The position numbers and the translations under genes are program-made. A DNA stretch of 64,000 bases, from the NCBI GenBank assembly GCA_947170435.1, contig CAMVTO010000003.1:1-64000 (forward strand). The letters are read 5' to 3'. The notes under the pieces are model-generated. The model searched no databases. It was given only the letters and a program-made list of their open reading frames with translations, and was not told the origin of the DNA. How positions within the stretch are numbered: the stretch's first letter is position 1; every line of letters starts with the position of its first letter. This document shows positions 12,666-22,922 of the stretch, piece by piece. Origin of the DNA: an uncultured Clostridia bacterium. GTDB taxonomy: Bacteria; Bacillota; Clostridia; Oscillospirales; Oscillospiraceae.

Positions 12666-13685
12666 CTACTTTCCAAACCCGCAGTTGGGATAGGTACACG
12701 GTTGGCAGCCGAGGCACAGCCCGCCCTCACCCAGCATGGTGAAATCGGCGCGCGTCAATTCCACGCCCGCCGCGATGCGCGGCAGCGCAAGGTCAAAGAT
12801 TGTGGCTTTGGCGTACATCACGCAGCCGGGCAGACCCATGATGGGCCGTCCGTCGTCAAAATACCCCAGCAAAAACATTGCTCCGGGCAGCACCGGCGCA
12901 CCGTAGGTTACGATCCGCGCGCCGCTGGCTTTGATTGCGCCGGGGGTGTTGTCGTCGGGATCGACGCTCATGCCGCCGGTGCAGAGGATCATGTCCACAT
13001 CTGTGTCCCGCAGCCGCTCGATGGCGGCGCGGATGTTGTCGAGGCCGTCGTCCACGGTGACGTGCTCGGTCATGGCGATGCCGTAGGCGGCGAGCTTGCG
13101 TTCAATGACCGGGGTGAACTGATCCTCGATTCGCCCGCGGTAGACCTCGCTGCCGGTGGTGACGACGCCCGCGCGGCGCAGTGTAAAGGGCCGCACCTCA
13201 AGAATCGGCTTGCCGCCGACAATGGCTTCCGCCTCGATGAGCTTTGCCTCGTCGATCACCAGCGGGATGACCCGTGTGCCTGCCAGCTTGTCCCCCGCGT
13301 GTACAGCGGTGTCGCCGTGGCGGGTTGCGATCATCAGCTCGTCGATCGCATTAACAGCATTCAATTTCTTTCGGTCTATTAAAAAAACACCGTCACGTTC
13401 GGCAAACAGCTCAATTTTACCCTCTTTTGCCTCGCTGCGGGACATGCCTTCGTGGAAGCACAGGGCGCACATACGCTCCGCCGCGTCGTTTTCGTGGAGC
13501 TGGCCCGCGCCTAATTCAAAGATGTAGAGGTTTTCCTTGCCCATGGAGAGCAGCACGGGGATATCCTCCTCGGTGACGATATGGCCCTTGCGGAACCGCG
13601 CGTCCTTGTACTGCCCTGGGATGATCTGGGTCATGTCGTGGCAGAGCACCTGCCCTACCGCGTCCACAGTTTTGATGAGCTTCAT
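12666..13685 (-). CDS. MoeA-like molybdopterin-binding domain protein with C-terminal Cys motif
   Basis: LCTGGMSVDPDDNTPGAIK and VVTTGSEVYRGRIEDQFTPVIERKL; ends CLGCQPCTYPNCGFGK. Confidence 0.85.
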   Translation of the reverse strand: MKLIKTVDAVGQVLCHDMTQIIPGQYKDARFRKGHIVTEEDIPVLLSMGKENLYIFELGAGQLHENDAAERMCALCFHEGMSRSEAKEGKIELFAERDGVFLIDRKKLNAVNAIDELMIATRHGDTAVHAGDKLAGTRVIPLVIDEAKLIEAEAIVGGKPILEVRPFTLRRAGVVTTGSEVYRGRIEDQFTPVIERKLAAYGIAMTEHVTVDDGLDNIRAAIERLRDTDVDMILCTGGMSVDPDDNTPGAIKASGARIVTYGAPVLPGAMFLLGYFDDGRPIMGLPGCVMYAKATIFDLALPRIAAGVELTRADFTMLGEGGLCLGCQPCTYPNCGFGK

Positions 13686-14113
13686 GCCATCACCTCGATT
13701 TCGTCTCCGGCTTGAATCGTACCCTCGCGCTTTACGACGGCAAACACACCCTCGACGGGCATGACGCATACGCCGACCTTCTTCTTGATCTCGCAGTCGC
13801 TGTGGCACTCTTTGCCAATCTGGGTGATCTCCAGCTCGGTCTCCCCTACCCTCAGATGCGTTCCGATGGGCAGCGTCCGCAGGGTAATGCCTTCGGTCAG
13901 GATGTTCTCCGCGAAATCCCCCGCCTCGAGCGTCAGCCCTTTTTCGCGCATTTTGTCCACGCTCTCGTTGGCGAGCAGACTGATCTGCCGGTGCCAGTTG
14001 CCGGCGTGGGCATCCCCGACGATGCCGTGGTCGATCCGGCACTCGATCGCCGCGACGGGGCGCTTTTTTTCGCCCTTGCGGGCACTGATACACACGGCGA
14101 GAACCCTTGCCAT
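13682..14113 (-). CDS. MOSC domain protein
   Basis: GDAHAGNWHRQISLL, GDFAENILTEGI, GKECHSDCEIKK. Confidence 0.88.
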   Translation of the reverse strand: MARVLAVCISARKGEKKRPVAAIECRIDHGIVGDAHAGNWHRQISLLANESVDKMREKGLTLEAGDFAENILTEGITLRTLPIGTHLRVGETELEITQIGKECHSDCEIKKKVGVCVMPVEGVFAVVKREGTIQAGDEIEVMA

Positions 14114-14150
14114 AAGAATAAACCTCCTTGACAGGAAATGGATATAAAGG

Positions 14151-14618
14151 TCATTTTCGGTGGTAATCGCCGCTTTTGCCGCCGGTTTTCTCCAGCAGAC
14201 GGACGTCGGAAATGACCATGTCCTTTTGCAGCGCTTTGCACATGTCGTAAATTGTCAGCGCGGCGGCGGAGACCGCGTGCAGCGCCTCCATCTCCACGCC
14301 GGTCTCCCCCTTGCACTTTACGGTGGCTTCAATGTCCACCGCGTCTTCGCGCAGCGCAAAGCGGATGTCCACGCCGGTGAGCGAGAGCGGGTGGCACATA
14401 GGGATGATCTCGCCGGTGCGCTTCGCTGCCATGATGCCCGCCACCTGCGCCACCGCCAGCACATCGCCCTTGGGCACGCCGCCGGTGCGGATGGCGTCGA
14501 CGGTCGAGGGCAGCATCTGCACTGTGCCCGCCGCTTTTGCCGTGCGGTGCGCGGGCGCCTTGTCACTCACATCCACCATGCGGGCGCGGCCCTGCGAATT
14601 AAAGTGGGTGAACTCCAT
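14151..14618 (-). CDS. moaC: Cyclic pyranopterin monophosphate synthase
   Basis: [17 protein letters not shown] and [23 protein letters not shown]. Confidence 0.96.
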   Translation of the reverse strand: MEFTHFNSQGRARMVDVSDKAPAHRTAKAAGTVQMLPSTVDAIRTGGVPKGDVLAVAQVAGIMAAKRTGEIIPMCHPLSLTGVDIRFALREDAVDIEATVKCKGETGVEMEALHAVSAAALTIYDMCKALQKDMVISDVRLLEKTGGKSGDYHRK

Positions 14619-14619
14619 A

Positions 14620-15567
14620 TCAGCCTCCGATCTCATTCATGCTGCGCGCCGTGTCGCTGCTTCCGCTCGAAAGATGGTGCCGTGCGGGCTTGATCGACGC
14701 TCCTTTGCGAATGGCGTTCTCTAAGTCTACACCGTGCAGCCCCCGCAACGGCAGCTCCGCAGCCGCGTGCAGACAGGGCTTCAGCATACCGTCCGCGGTG
14801 ATGCGGATGCGGTCGCAGTCTGCGCAGAAGCATCGACTCATGGGGCGGATCAGCCCCACGGTCCCCCGATATCCCGGCATGCGATACAGCTCTGCCACGC
14901 CGTCGTTGCCGAGGGGCGTCAGCTCCGGTACCGCGGCCAGCACCGCATCGGCAGAGAGAAAGCGCTCTTTGGGAAAGCTTGCACAGACACCCATCGGCAT
15001 CAGCTCAATGAAGCGCACGGAGTAGTCGTTGTCCTTGGTCAGGGCCACAAAATCCGCGATTTCGCCGTCGTTGACGCCGCCGAGCAGCACTGTGTTCAGC
15101 TTCGTGTGCGGAAAGCCCGCAGCGTTTGCCGCCTCCAGTCCGCGCAGCACATCGGCCAGCTCACCACGGCGGGAAAGCTCACGAAATCTTGATGGACTTA
15201 GCGTATCAAGACTCACATTTAACCGATCGACACCAGCTTTTTTTAAGTCGATTGCGACGTTTTCCAGAAGAGAACCGTTGGTGGTCATCGTCAGCTCGCG
15301 GAGACCGTCCAGCGCGCGCAGACGCTCAATGAGCGTCAGGATGCCGCGGCGTACCAGCGGCTCGCCGCCGGTGAGCCGGATTTTTGTTACGCCGCAGCGC
15401 ACGGCGGCTGCGCCGATCTCGGCAAGCTCCTCGATGGAGAGCATGTCGCCGTGCGCACGTTTGGGCACGCCATCCTCCGTCATACAGTATTGGCAGCGGT
15501 AGTTGCACAGCTCCGTGACGGACAAGCGCAGATATCGGATGGTACGATGATAGGAATCCTGCATCAC
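14620..15567 (-). CDS. moaA: GTP 3',8-cyclase
   Basis: CNYRCQYCM radical SAM motif, [12 protein letters not shown]-terminal [11 protein letters not shown] Cys cluster. Confidence 0.96.
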   Translation of the reverse strand: MMQDSYHRTIRYLRLSVTELCNYRCQYCMTEDGVPKRAHGDMLSIEELAEIGAAAVRCGVTKIRLTGGEPLVRRGILTLIERLRALDGLRELTMTTNGSLLENVAIDLKKAGVDRLNVSLDTLSPSRFRELSRRGELADVLRGLEAANAAGFPHTKLNTVLLGGVNDGEIADFVALTKDNDYSVRFIELMPMGVCASFPKERFLSADAVLAAVPELTPLGNDGVAELYRMPGYRGTVGLIRPMSRCFCADCDRIRITADGMLKPCLHAAAELPLRGLHGVDLENAIRKGASIKPARHHLSSGSSDTARSMNEIGG

Positions 15568-16616
15568 AGTTCACCGCTCAAGGTCATAACATTTTCCGGC
15601 GCGACGCCGATGAGAACAACGGGAGGATTTCGCAGCGCGGCCCACTCCTCCTTGGGCAGCTCCATACGGATGGCGGAGGTGCCGCCCTCCGGCTCCAGCA
15701 TGAGGATGGTGGAAAACGTATCGTCGATAACCTCCACCACCCTGGCGTCAAAGCGGTTCGGCTCGCCGCTGCGGGCGATGTGGAAGCTGTGGGCGCGGAC
15801 GCCGGCGTAGGTGCAGACGTTGTTGACCTCCTGCGCGGTCTCCAGAGTGACGCCCCAGCTGAGGCATTTGATGTGGTTTTCGTCGATGCGCTGTACGCGG
15901 GAGAAGTTCTTGCACCCAGAGATCAGCGCGGCGCTGACCGTCCACGGCGCGGCCATCAGCTCACGAACGCTGCGCTTCGGCTCGCTCCTGCCGTCGGCGA
16001 GGACGCATACATCCTTGCACAGGCGGTAGACTTCATCGCGGTCGTGGGAGACGTATACCACGTCACCGGTATAGCGCTTGAGCAGCTCGCGCAGCTCCAG
16101 TTCCGTCTGCCACTTGAGGTAGCTGTCCAGCGCGGCGAACGGCTCGTCCAGCAGCAGACAGCTTGGGTCGCTGAGGAGCGCCCGCGCCAGCGCGACGCGC
16201 TGCTGCTGGCCGCCGGAGAGCTGACGGGGATAGAGCGATTCCACAGGGCCCAGCCGGAACGCGCGCAGCTTCTCTTCCACCGCGGACTCTCGGTCCTCTT
16301 GCGGCAGACGCTGCGCCGCGGCATAGAGATTACCCTTGACCGTCATGGTGGGAAACAGGGCGTAGTTCTGGAACAGATACCCCACGTGCCGCGCCTGAGG
16401 CGACCTGTTGATGCCCTTGGTGCTGTCGTACAATACGCGGCCGTTTAAAACGATGGTGCCGCGGTCGGGAGTTTCCAGCCCCGCGATGCACTTGAGCGTC
16501 ATGCTCTTGCCGCAGCCCGAAGCGCCCAGCAGTGCCATTACGCCGCCGTCGGAGTCGAACTGGACGTTGAGGGTGAAGTCCCGCAGCTCTTTATAGATAT
16601 GGACGGAGAGGCTCAT
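15564..16616 (-). CDS. modC: Molybdate ABC transporter ATPase
   Basis: GASGCGKSMTL, LSGGQQQRVALARAL; gene order modA-modB-modC. Confidence 0.9.
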   Translation of the reverse strand: MSLSVHIYKELRDFTLNVQFDSDGGVMALLGASGCGKSMTLKCIAGLETPDRGTIVLNGRVLYDSTKGINRSPQARHVGYLFQNYALFPTMTVKGNLYAAAQRLPQEDRESAVEEKLRAFRLGPVESLYPRQLSGGQQQRVALARALLSDPSCLLLDEPFAALDSYLKWQTELELRELLKRYTGDVVYVSHDRDEVYRLCKDVCVLADGRSEPKRSVRELMAAPWTVSAALISGCKNFSRVQRIDENHIKCLSWGVTLETAQEVNNVCTYAGVRAHSFHIARSGEPNRFDARVVEVIDDTFSTILMLEPEGGTSAIRMELPKEEWAALRNPPVVLIGVAPENVMTLSGEL

Positions 16617-17275
16617 TTTCTCCCCTCCTTTTTCTCGAGCAGATTCACCGCCAGCAGCACCGCCGCCGAAATGGCGATGTTTACCAGCACCCACCGCAGC
16701 GCCAGCGCGTCGTTGCCGGTGCGCCAGAGCTGATAGACCTCGGTGGCGACCGTGGCGGTGCGCCCCGGCGTGTAGCCCGCGATCATGCTGGTGGCCCCGT
16801 ACTCGCCCAGCGCCCGGGCAAAGGCCAGCACAGCCCCCGCCAGAATCCCCTGACGGCAGGCTGGCATGCGGATGTGCCAGAAAATGTAGCGGTTGTCAAG
16901 CCCCAGCGTGCGCCCCGCGTCCGCGAGGGTTTCGTCAAAGGTCTCAAACGCACCGCGGGCGGTGCGGTACATCAGCGGGAAGATGATGACGCTGACAGCA
17001 AAGACTGCCGACCACCACTGCATGGTCAGCTTGACGGCCAAGTGCTCCAGCGCCCATGCGCCGATGACGCGCCGCGGTCCCAGTACGCACAGCAGCAGAT
17101 AACCCACCACCGTCGGCGGCAGGACAAGGGGCAGCGTCAGCACCACGTCCAGCACGCCCTTGACGAGCCGTGGCAGCTTTGCGATATAGTACGCCGCCGC
17201 AATGCCGAGGAAGAATACGATTCCGGCGGAAATCGCGGCAATGCGCAGTGAGTTGAGCAAGGGGAACCAATCCAT
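16613..17275 (-). CDS. modB: Molybdate ABC transporter permease
   Basis: PLVLPPTVVGYLLL and ARALGEYGATSMIAGYTPGRT. Confidence 0.93.
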   Translation of the reverse strand: MDWFPLLNSLRIAAISAGIVFFLGIAAAYYIAKLPRLVKGVLDVVLTLPLVLPPTVVGYLLLCVLGPRRVIGAWALEHLAVKLTMQWWSAVFAVSVIIFPLMYRTARGAFETFDETLADAGRTLGLDNRYIFWHIRMPACRQGILAGAVLAFARALGEYGATSMIAGYTPGRTATVATEVYQLWRTGNDALALRWVLVNIAISAAVLLAVNLLEKKEGRK

Positions 17276-17315
17276 AGAGTTTCTCCTTCGGAAACAAAGT
17301 ACCCCTTATTTTATC

Positions 17316-18170
17316 CTATTTTGTCAGGGATGTAAAGCCAACGCTTTCAAAAATCACGGCGGCCTCCGCACTCTGCAAATAGGTGAGGAACGCCGCGGCC
17401 TCGCCGGCATGGGCGGAGCTTGCCGTCACCGCGGCGGGATAAATCACTTGCCCGCACATCTCTGCCGTTGCCTCGTCCACGGCGCTGAGCCCGGCGGAAA
17501 ACGCGTCGGTGGCGTAGACCACGCCGCAGTCCGCCGCGGCCTCCGTCACCTGCGTTGTGACCTCCTTGACGTTGCCGCCGTAGGTCAGCACGCCGCTTGC
17601 TGCCAACGCGGATTCGTCAAGGTTGTAGTAGGCAAAGATCTTCTGGGTGTACTGACCCACCGGCACGTCGCTGTTGCCCATGGCGAGCAGAATGCCGCCC
17701 GCGGGCAGCCTCTCCGCGAGGTCGTCAAAGGACGCGATGCCCTTGGGATTGCCTTCGGGCACCGTCAGTACAACCTTGTTCTCCAGCAGATCCACGCGGG
17801 TGTTTTCGGCAATCAGGCTGATGTCGGCGAGCGCGTTCATCTGCTTCGGTGCGGCGGAGAGGAATAGGTCGCAGTCCGCGCCTTCCTCAATCTGCGTCTT
17901 GAGTGTGCCGGAGGAGTCGAAGTTGAAGCGCAGCGTCACCTCCGGCGCGACGGCCTTGTACTGCTCCGCGATGGCGGACAGCGTCTCCGTCAGCGACGCG
18001 GCGGCAAACACGATCAGCTCCGTCGGCTCATTGGCGGGAGCAGCCGGTTCCGCGGGCGCGGCCGCAATATCTGCGGGGATGGTCGGCTCCGGGGCGGGTT
18101 TTGCGGCGCAGCCGGCAAGCAATGCGCCCGTTAAGGCGAGTGTGAGGACAATAGAAAGCAACTTTTTCAT
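17316..18170 (-). CDS. modA: Molybdate-binding lipoprotein
   Basis: Lipobox LLAGC, AAASLTETLSAIAEQY, NFDSSGTLKTQIEEGADCDLFLSA. Confidence 0.93.
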   Translation of the reverse strand: MKKLLSIVLTLALTGALLAGCAAKPAPEPTIPADIAAAPAEPAAPANEPTELIVFAAASLTETLSAIAEQYKAVAPEVTLRFNFDSSGTLKTQIEEGADCDLFLSAAPKQMNALADISLIAENTRVDLLENKVVLTVPEGNPKGIASFDDLAERLPAGGILLAMGNSDVPVGQYTQKIFAYYNLDESALAASGVLTYGGNVKEVTTQVTEAAADCGVVYATDAFSAGLSAVDEATAEMCGQVIYPAAVTASSAHAGEAAAFLTYLQSAEAAVIFESVGFTSLTK

Positions 18171-18336
18171 AGCAATCCCTCCATGATACTCTGTATAGGA
18201 TAAAGCCATTGTACCGCTTGCAACTCAATGGCACAAGGCGGCGGTTCGTGATGGCAAAACACTTGTGCGGGAATGCCGAATTTTTCTTGCGAAATGCCGA
18301 AAGTTGTGCTACTCTGAAGAAAAAGGAGGGGATTCC

Positions 18337-19107
18337 ATGCCCAACGAGAAGAATCAAGTCCACTCCGTGGCAAAGGCCATGGAGCTGATCGAGGCGCTAC
18401 TGCGCCGCCGCGCACCGATGACTTTGGCGGAGCTGTCCGCCGCCGCGGGGTATCCCAAAAGTACGATCCACGGCCTGCTCTCCACGCTGCGGGAGTATGG
18501 CATGGTGGCGCAAAATCCTGACGGGCGTTACGCGCTGGGGCTGCGGCTCTTTGAGTGCGGCTGCGCGGTCAGCGCCCAATGGGACGTGTCCAAGGTGGCA
18601 CGGCCCTATCTCGAGCAGCTCGCGGCAAAAGCCGACGGCAGCGCGTTCCTCTCCCTGATCGAGGGCGATCACGTCATTTCCATCGACCAGTGTACCGGCG
18701 GTGCCGGGGTGCAGGTGGTGCCGGAGGTTGGTTCCCGCCTGCCGCTCCACGCGACCGCACAGGGCAAGCTGCTGGTGTCGCACCTGTCCCGAAGCGAAGC
18801 GCGCAAGCGGCTGCTCGCTGCAGGCATGCCGCCTTACACGCCGCATACCATCACCGAGGCCGACGCACTGCTGGACGGTATGCAGTGGGTATGCGACCGC
18901 GGCTATGCTGTGGAGGACGGCGAATACAAGATCGGCCTGCGGGCCGTCGCCGCTCCGGTGCGGGACGGGCTGGGCGAGGTGCGCTATGCTGTGGGCGTGG
19001 TGGGATTGTTCCGCCGCGTGCAGGCCGAGGAGTTTCAGGCTGCTATTGCGGAGACGGTGCGCACGGCAGAGGCAATTTCCGCGGCACTGGGCTATGCCAA
19101 AGAATAA
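18337..19107 (+). CDS. IclR family transcriptional regulator
   Basis: HSVAKAMELIEALL, YPKSTIHGLLSTL HTH, LPLHATAQGKLLVSHL. Confidence 0.93.
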   Translation: MPNEKNQVHSVAKAMELIEALLRRRAPMTLAELSAAAGYPKSTIHGLLSTLREYGMVAQNPDGRYALGLRLFECGCAVSAQWDVSKVARPYLEQLAAKADGSAFLSLIEGDHVISIDQCTGGAGVQVVPEVGSRLPLHATAQGKLLVSHLSRSEARKRLLAAGMPPYTPHTITEADALLDGMQWVCDRGYAVEDGEYKIGLRAVAAPVRDGLGEVRYAVGVVGLFRRVQAEEFQAAIAETVRTAEAISAALGYAKE

Positions 19108-19109
19108 GA

Positions 19110-19145
19110 AAAGTTCATGAGTCTATTGATAGACTCATGAACTTT
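19110..19145. terminator. Near-perfect palindrome between convergent genes
   Basis: AAAGTTCATGAGTCTAT-TG-ATAGACTCATGAACTTT, 17-nt arms. Confidence 0.65.
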
Positions 19146-19163
19146 ATACTATGAAATAGGAAG

Positions 19164-19934
19164 TTATGCAAACAAATCGACGAGCATCTTTAAAAACAGG
19201 AGTCCCAGTACAATGAACATCATGCCGCGGATCTTTTTGCTGCCGCCGCGGATGGCGTAGCGCGCGCCCAGCAGATTGCCCAGGATATTGCAGGCGATCG
19301 CGGGCAGCGCCAGCTTCCAGAATACGCTGCCGTGGAGAATCCACACCACCGCGCTGCCCGCGTTGGAGGCGAGGTTCGCCGCCTTGGAGCAGCCCGACGC
19401 GGTGAGCAGATCCATCGACAGAAACGCCGTGAAGCAGAGGATCATGAACGTGCCCGTTCCCGGCCCCACCAGGCCGTCGTAGCAGCCGATGAACAGACCG
19501 ATCAGCGTCGAGACGATCAGCTCCCGCTTTGGTTCGATCACTGCGGCGGGCGCGTCGTCCGCGCCGAAGTCGCGTTTGAGCACGAGGAACACCGCCACGC
19601 AGGGCAGCGCAATGAGCATGATGGTCTTGAGCGCTGCCTCGGGGATCATGGACGCCAGCTGCGCCCCCAACGCGGAGCCGAGCAGCGCACCGACAGCCGC
19701 GGCAACGGCAGGGCGCAGGCGCACCTTGCCGTTTTGGAAGTACTTGGCCGTTGCCATCAGCGTTCCGCAGCCGTTGACGACCTTGTTCGTCCCCGCCGCG
19801 AGGTGCGCGGGGATGCCCGCCATCAGATACGCGGGCAGCGAGATGATCCCGCCGCCCCCGGCGACGGAGTCCACAAAGCCCGCGAGGAATACCAGCGGGC
19901 AGACGATCAGACAGGTCTTGAGAAATTCATCCAT
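19164..19934 (-). CDS. TSUP family (TauE/SafE) membrane transporter
   Basis: GFVDSVAGGGGIISLPAYL and GCYDGLVGPGTGTF. Confidence 0.9.
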   Translation of the reverse strand: MDEFLKTCLIVCPLVFLAGFVDSVAGGGGIISLPAYLMAGIPAHLAAGTNKVVNGCGTLMATAKYFQNGKVRLRPAVAAAVGALLGSALGAQLASMIPEAALKTIMLIALPCVAVFLVLKRDFGADDAPAAVIEPKRELIVSTLIGLFIGCYDGLVGPGTGTFMILCFTAFLSMDLLTASGCSKAANLASNAGSAVVWILHGSVFWKLALPAIACNILGNLLGARYAIRGGSKKIRGMMFIVLGLLFLKMLVDLFA

Positions 19935-20106
19935 CGGGAAATCTCCTTCCGGTTGTGTGTCAATTATCTTATCACACGCCGTGACGGAGCGCCAGAGAAA
20001 GTTACGATCCTGACACAGACTTAGCGTTTTATTTTATAGAAATGCGAAAACAAAATGCAAATCATTCGCAGATACCATGATCGACTGATTGATAAGAGGT
20101 AACAGA

Positions 20107-20985
20107 ATGACAGAAATTTGCAGAGAATACGTCCAAAATAGCTGTCCTGCGCGAAAACCTGACGGGCACAAGGGCGACTTCGGCAAACTGCTCATCGTCG
20201 GCGGCGCAGTGGGCTATACCGGCGCGCCGTATCTTGCCGCGAGCGCCGCGGTGCGCTCCGGCGCGGGGTTGGTGTCTCTTGGCGTGCCGCAGTGCATCTG
20301 GACGATCGAAGCGGCGAAGTGCGCCTCCGCCATGCCCTTTCCCCTGCCCGACGACGGCGAGCGTTTGACAGCGGACGCCCTCGCGCCGATTCAGGAAAAA
20401 TTGCGCACTTGTGACGTTCTCGCCCTCGGCCCCGGCCTTGGGCGCAGCGCAGGTGCGGCACGGCTTGTCCGTACCCTGCTGCGGGAGACGGAGCAGCCGC
20501 TGGTGCTGGACGCCGACGGGCTGAACGCGCTGTCCGAGGGCATGAGCGCCCTCGCAGCGCGTCGGGGCCGCGTGACGATCCTGACGCCCCACGACGGGGA
20601 GTTTGCCCGGCTGCTGGGGATTTCGCCGGACGAGCTGGCGCGGCGTGACCGTGCGGAGACCGCGCGGGACTTTGCCCTGTCCCATGGCTGTGTTCTGGTG
20701 CGCAAAGGTCACCGCACGCTGGTGGCGCTGCCGGATGGCCGGGTGCTGGAAAACACCTGCGGGGGCAGCGCGCTTGCCAAGGGCGGCAGCGGCGACGTGC
20801 TGACCGGAATTATCGCGGCACTGCTGGCGCAAGGCGCGACGGCGGAGCACGCCGCGGCCTGCGGCGTATGGCTCCACGCCCGCGCGGGCGACCTTCTGGC
20901 GGAGCAAATGACAGATTACTGCGTGAATCCAGAGGATATCATTGCTGCGGGCCTGCCCGCCGCCTTTCGGGAAGCGCAACGGTAG
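20107..20985 (+). CDS. nnrD: ADP-dependent NAD(P)H-hydrate dehydratase
   Basis: GHKGDFGKLLIVGG, LDADGLNAL, LTPHDGEFARL, GGSGDVLTGIIAALLAQG. Confidence 0.93.
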   Translation: MTEICREYVQNSCPARKPDGHKGDFGKLLIVGGAVGYTGAPYLAASAAVRSGAGLVSLGVPQCIWTIEAAKCASAMPFPLPDDGERLTADALAPIQEKLRTCDVLALGPGLGRSAGAARLVRTLLRETEQPLVLDADGLNALSEGMSALAARRGRVTILTPHDGEFARLLGISPDELARRDRAETARDFALSHGCVLVRKGHRTLVALPDGRVLENTCGGSALAKGGSGDVLTGIIAALLAQGATAEHAAACGVWLHARAGDLLAEQMTDYCVNPEDIIAAGLPAAFREAQR

Positions 20986-21132
20986 GCGCGGCTGCGAACG
21001 GGAGACGAGCCGCGGCCAGCGCAGCCGCAGCGGCAAGCGGAAAGCGAGACGTGCAGCATCGAAAGGATGCGCCGGAATATGAGGAGCGCCCCGCCGAAAT
21101 CGGCGGGGCGCTTTTCCTTCTACGAAAGCGTA

Positions 21133-21173
21133 AAACCGTTTTTTCCTTTTTAAGATAAAGGAAAAAACGGTTT
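21133..21173. terminator. Bidirectional intrinsic terminator
   Basis: AAACCGTTTTTTCCTTT-N7-AAAGGAAAAAACGGTTT, 17-bp perfect arms between convergent nnrD and metI. Confidence 0.8.
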
Positions 21174-21184
21174 CACAAACGTAT

Positions 21185-21895
21185 TTATCCCTTGTTTTTC
21201 AGCCGCTTGTCCGACTTGACCGCCAGGTGTGTGCCGATGCTCTGGAACAGCTGCACCAATAGAATGAGCAGGATCACCGCTGCGACCATGATGAGGTACT
21301 TGTAGCGGTAGTAGCCGTAGTTCATGGCAATCTTGCCGAGGCCGCCGCCGCCGATGATGCCGCTCATGGCGGAATAGCCGAGGATCGTCGTGATGGCGAT
21401 GGTGGCGTTGGAGATGAGGCTCGGCACGCTCTCAGGGATCATCACCTGCGTGATGATCTGCATCGGCGACGCGCCGAGGCTCTGCGCCATCTCAATGGTG
21501 TTGGGGTTCACCTCGCGAAGGCTGCCCTCGGCAAGGCGCGCGATGAACGGAAACGCTGCGATGACCAGCGGCACAATGCTCGCCACTGTGCCGACCACCG
21601 TGCCGACGATGGCGCGGGTCAGCGGGAACACGAGTACCATCAGGATGAGGAACGGGATTGAGCGCAGCAGGTTGATGATGACGTTCAGCGCACGCATCAG
21701 CCACGCCGGCAGCGGACGGATGCCGTTCTTCTCGCCGACGACAAGGATCACGCCCAGCGGCAGGCCGATGACGATGGCAAAGGCCGTGGACAGGATCGTG
21801 ACGTACACGGTCTCCCAGATCGCCAGCGGGAACTGCGTGCGGATGATGAGCCCTGCCTCTTCGAGGACTTCGGGCGCAAACAATTTGTCGAACAT
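21185..21895 (-). CDS. metI: Methionine ABC transporter permease
   Basis: RSIPFLILMVLVFPLTRAIVGT; adjacent to metN and metQ. Confidence 0.93.
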   Translation of the reverse strand: MFDKLFAPEVLEEAGLIIRTQFPLAIWETVYVTILSTAFAIVIGLPLGVILVVGEKNGIRPLPAWLMRALNVIINLLRSIPFLILMVLVFPLTRAIVGTVVGTVASIVPLVIAAFPFIARLAEGSLREVNPNTIEMAQSLGASPMQIITQVMIPESVPSLISNATIAITTILGYSAMSGIIGGGGLGKIAMNYGYYRYKYLIMVAAVILLILLVQLFQSIGTHLAVKSDKRLKNKG

Positions 21896-22905
21896 CAGAA
21901 CTCCACCTCCTCTGCCAGTACGCCCTCCGCGGCGTTCATGTAGGCGATCGCACGCTCTACGGCGTCGCCGCCGACGCGAATGCCGAGCAGCATGGAGCCG
22001 TACTCGCGGCCGTCGATGGTGCGGGTGGAGGCGTAGGCGATGTTCGCCTCAATGCCCATCTCCACCGCCATGTGGGCGATCAGCGGCGTACTGGTTGCCT
22101 CGGAGCCGTTGAATACCACACGGATGGTGCGTTCGCCGGGAACGGCGTAGCCGGTCATTGCCTCGCCCTCGGGGAACACGAGCCGTTTCGCTGCCGCGGA
22201 CTTCGGATGGGCGAAGACCTCCCCGACCGCCCCCTGCTCCGCAATCACGCCGCCGTCGAGAATGGCGACGTGGCGGCACACGCTCTCCACCACGCTCATC
22301 TGGTGCGTGATGATGATGACGGTGATGCCGGTTTTCTCGTTGATGGAGCGAATCAGCTCCAAAATGGAGGACGTGGTTGTGGGGTCGAGTGCGCTGGTCG
22401 CCTCGTCGCACAGCAGCACCTTGGGGTTGGTCGCCAGCGCGCGGGCAATGGCGACACGCTGCTGCTGTCCGCCGGAGAGCTGCGCGGGATAGGCCTTTGC
22501 CTTGTCTTTGAGACCCACGATGTCCAGCAACTCCAGTGCCCGCTGCTCGCGCCATTTCTTTTCGCCACGGAGGCCCGAGAGCTTGAGCGGGAAGCAGACG
22601 TTCTCAAGACAGGTTTTCTGCATCAGCAGGTTGAAGCCCTGGAAGATCATCGTGATCTCCCGGCGCTTTTGACGCAGCTCGCGGTCGGAGAGCGCGCCCA
22701 TGTCCACGCCGTCGATGACCACGCTGCCTGCGGTGGGGCGCTCCAGCATATTGATGGTGCGCACCAGTGTGGATTTGCCCGCGCCGGACATGCCAATGAT
22801 ACCAAAGATGTCCCCGTCAGCAATGGAGAGCGAGACGTTTTTGAGCGCCTGCACCTCCCCCTCGGCGGTGTGGAAGGTCTTGGAAAGGTTTTTGATCTCA
22901 ATCAT
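21895..22905 (-). CDS. metN: Methionine ABC transporter ATPase with C-terminal NIL domain
   Basis: MIEIKNLSKTFHTAEGEVQALKNVSLSI, GMSGAGKSTLVR, C-terminal ACT/NIL-like tail. Confidence 0.94.
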   Translation of the reverse strand: MIEIKNLSKTFHTAEGEVQALKNVSLSIADGDIFGIIGMSGAGKSTLVRTINMLERPTAGSVVIDGVDMGALSDRELRQKRREITMIFQGFNLLMQKTCLENVCFPLKLSGLRGEKKWREQRALELLDIVGLKDKAKAYPAQLSGGQQQRVAIARALATNPKVLLCDEATSALDPTTTSSILELIRSINEKTGITVIIITHQMSVVESVCRHVAILDGGVIAEQGAVGEVFAHPKSAAAKRLVFPEGEAMTGYAVPGERTIRVVFNGSEATSTPLIAHMAVEMGIEANIAYASTRTIDGREYGSMLLGIRVGGDAVERAIAYMNAAEGVLAEEVEF

Positions 22906-22922
22906 ATAGTGGCCTCGCAGAG

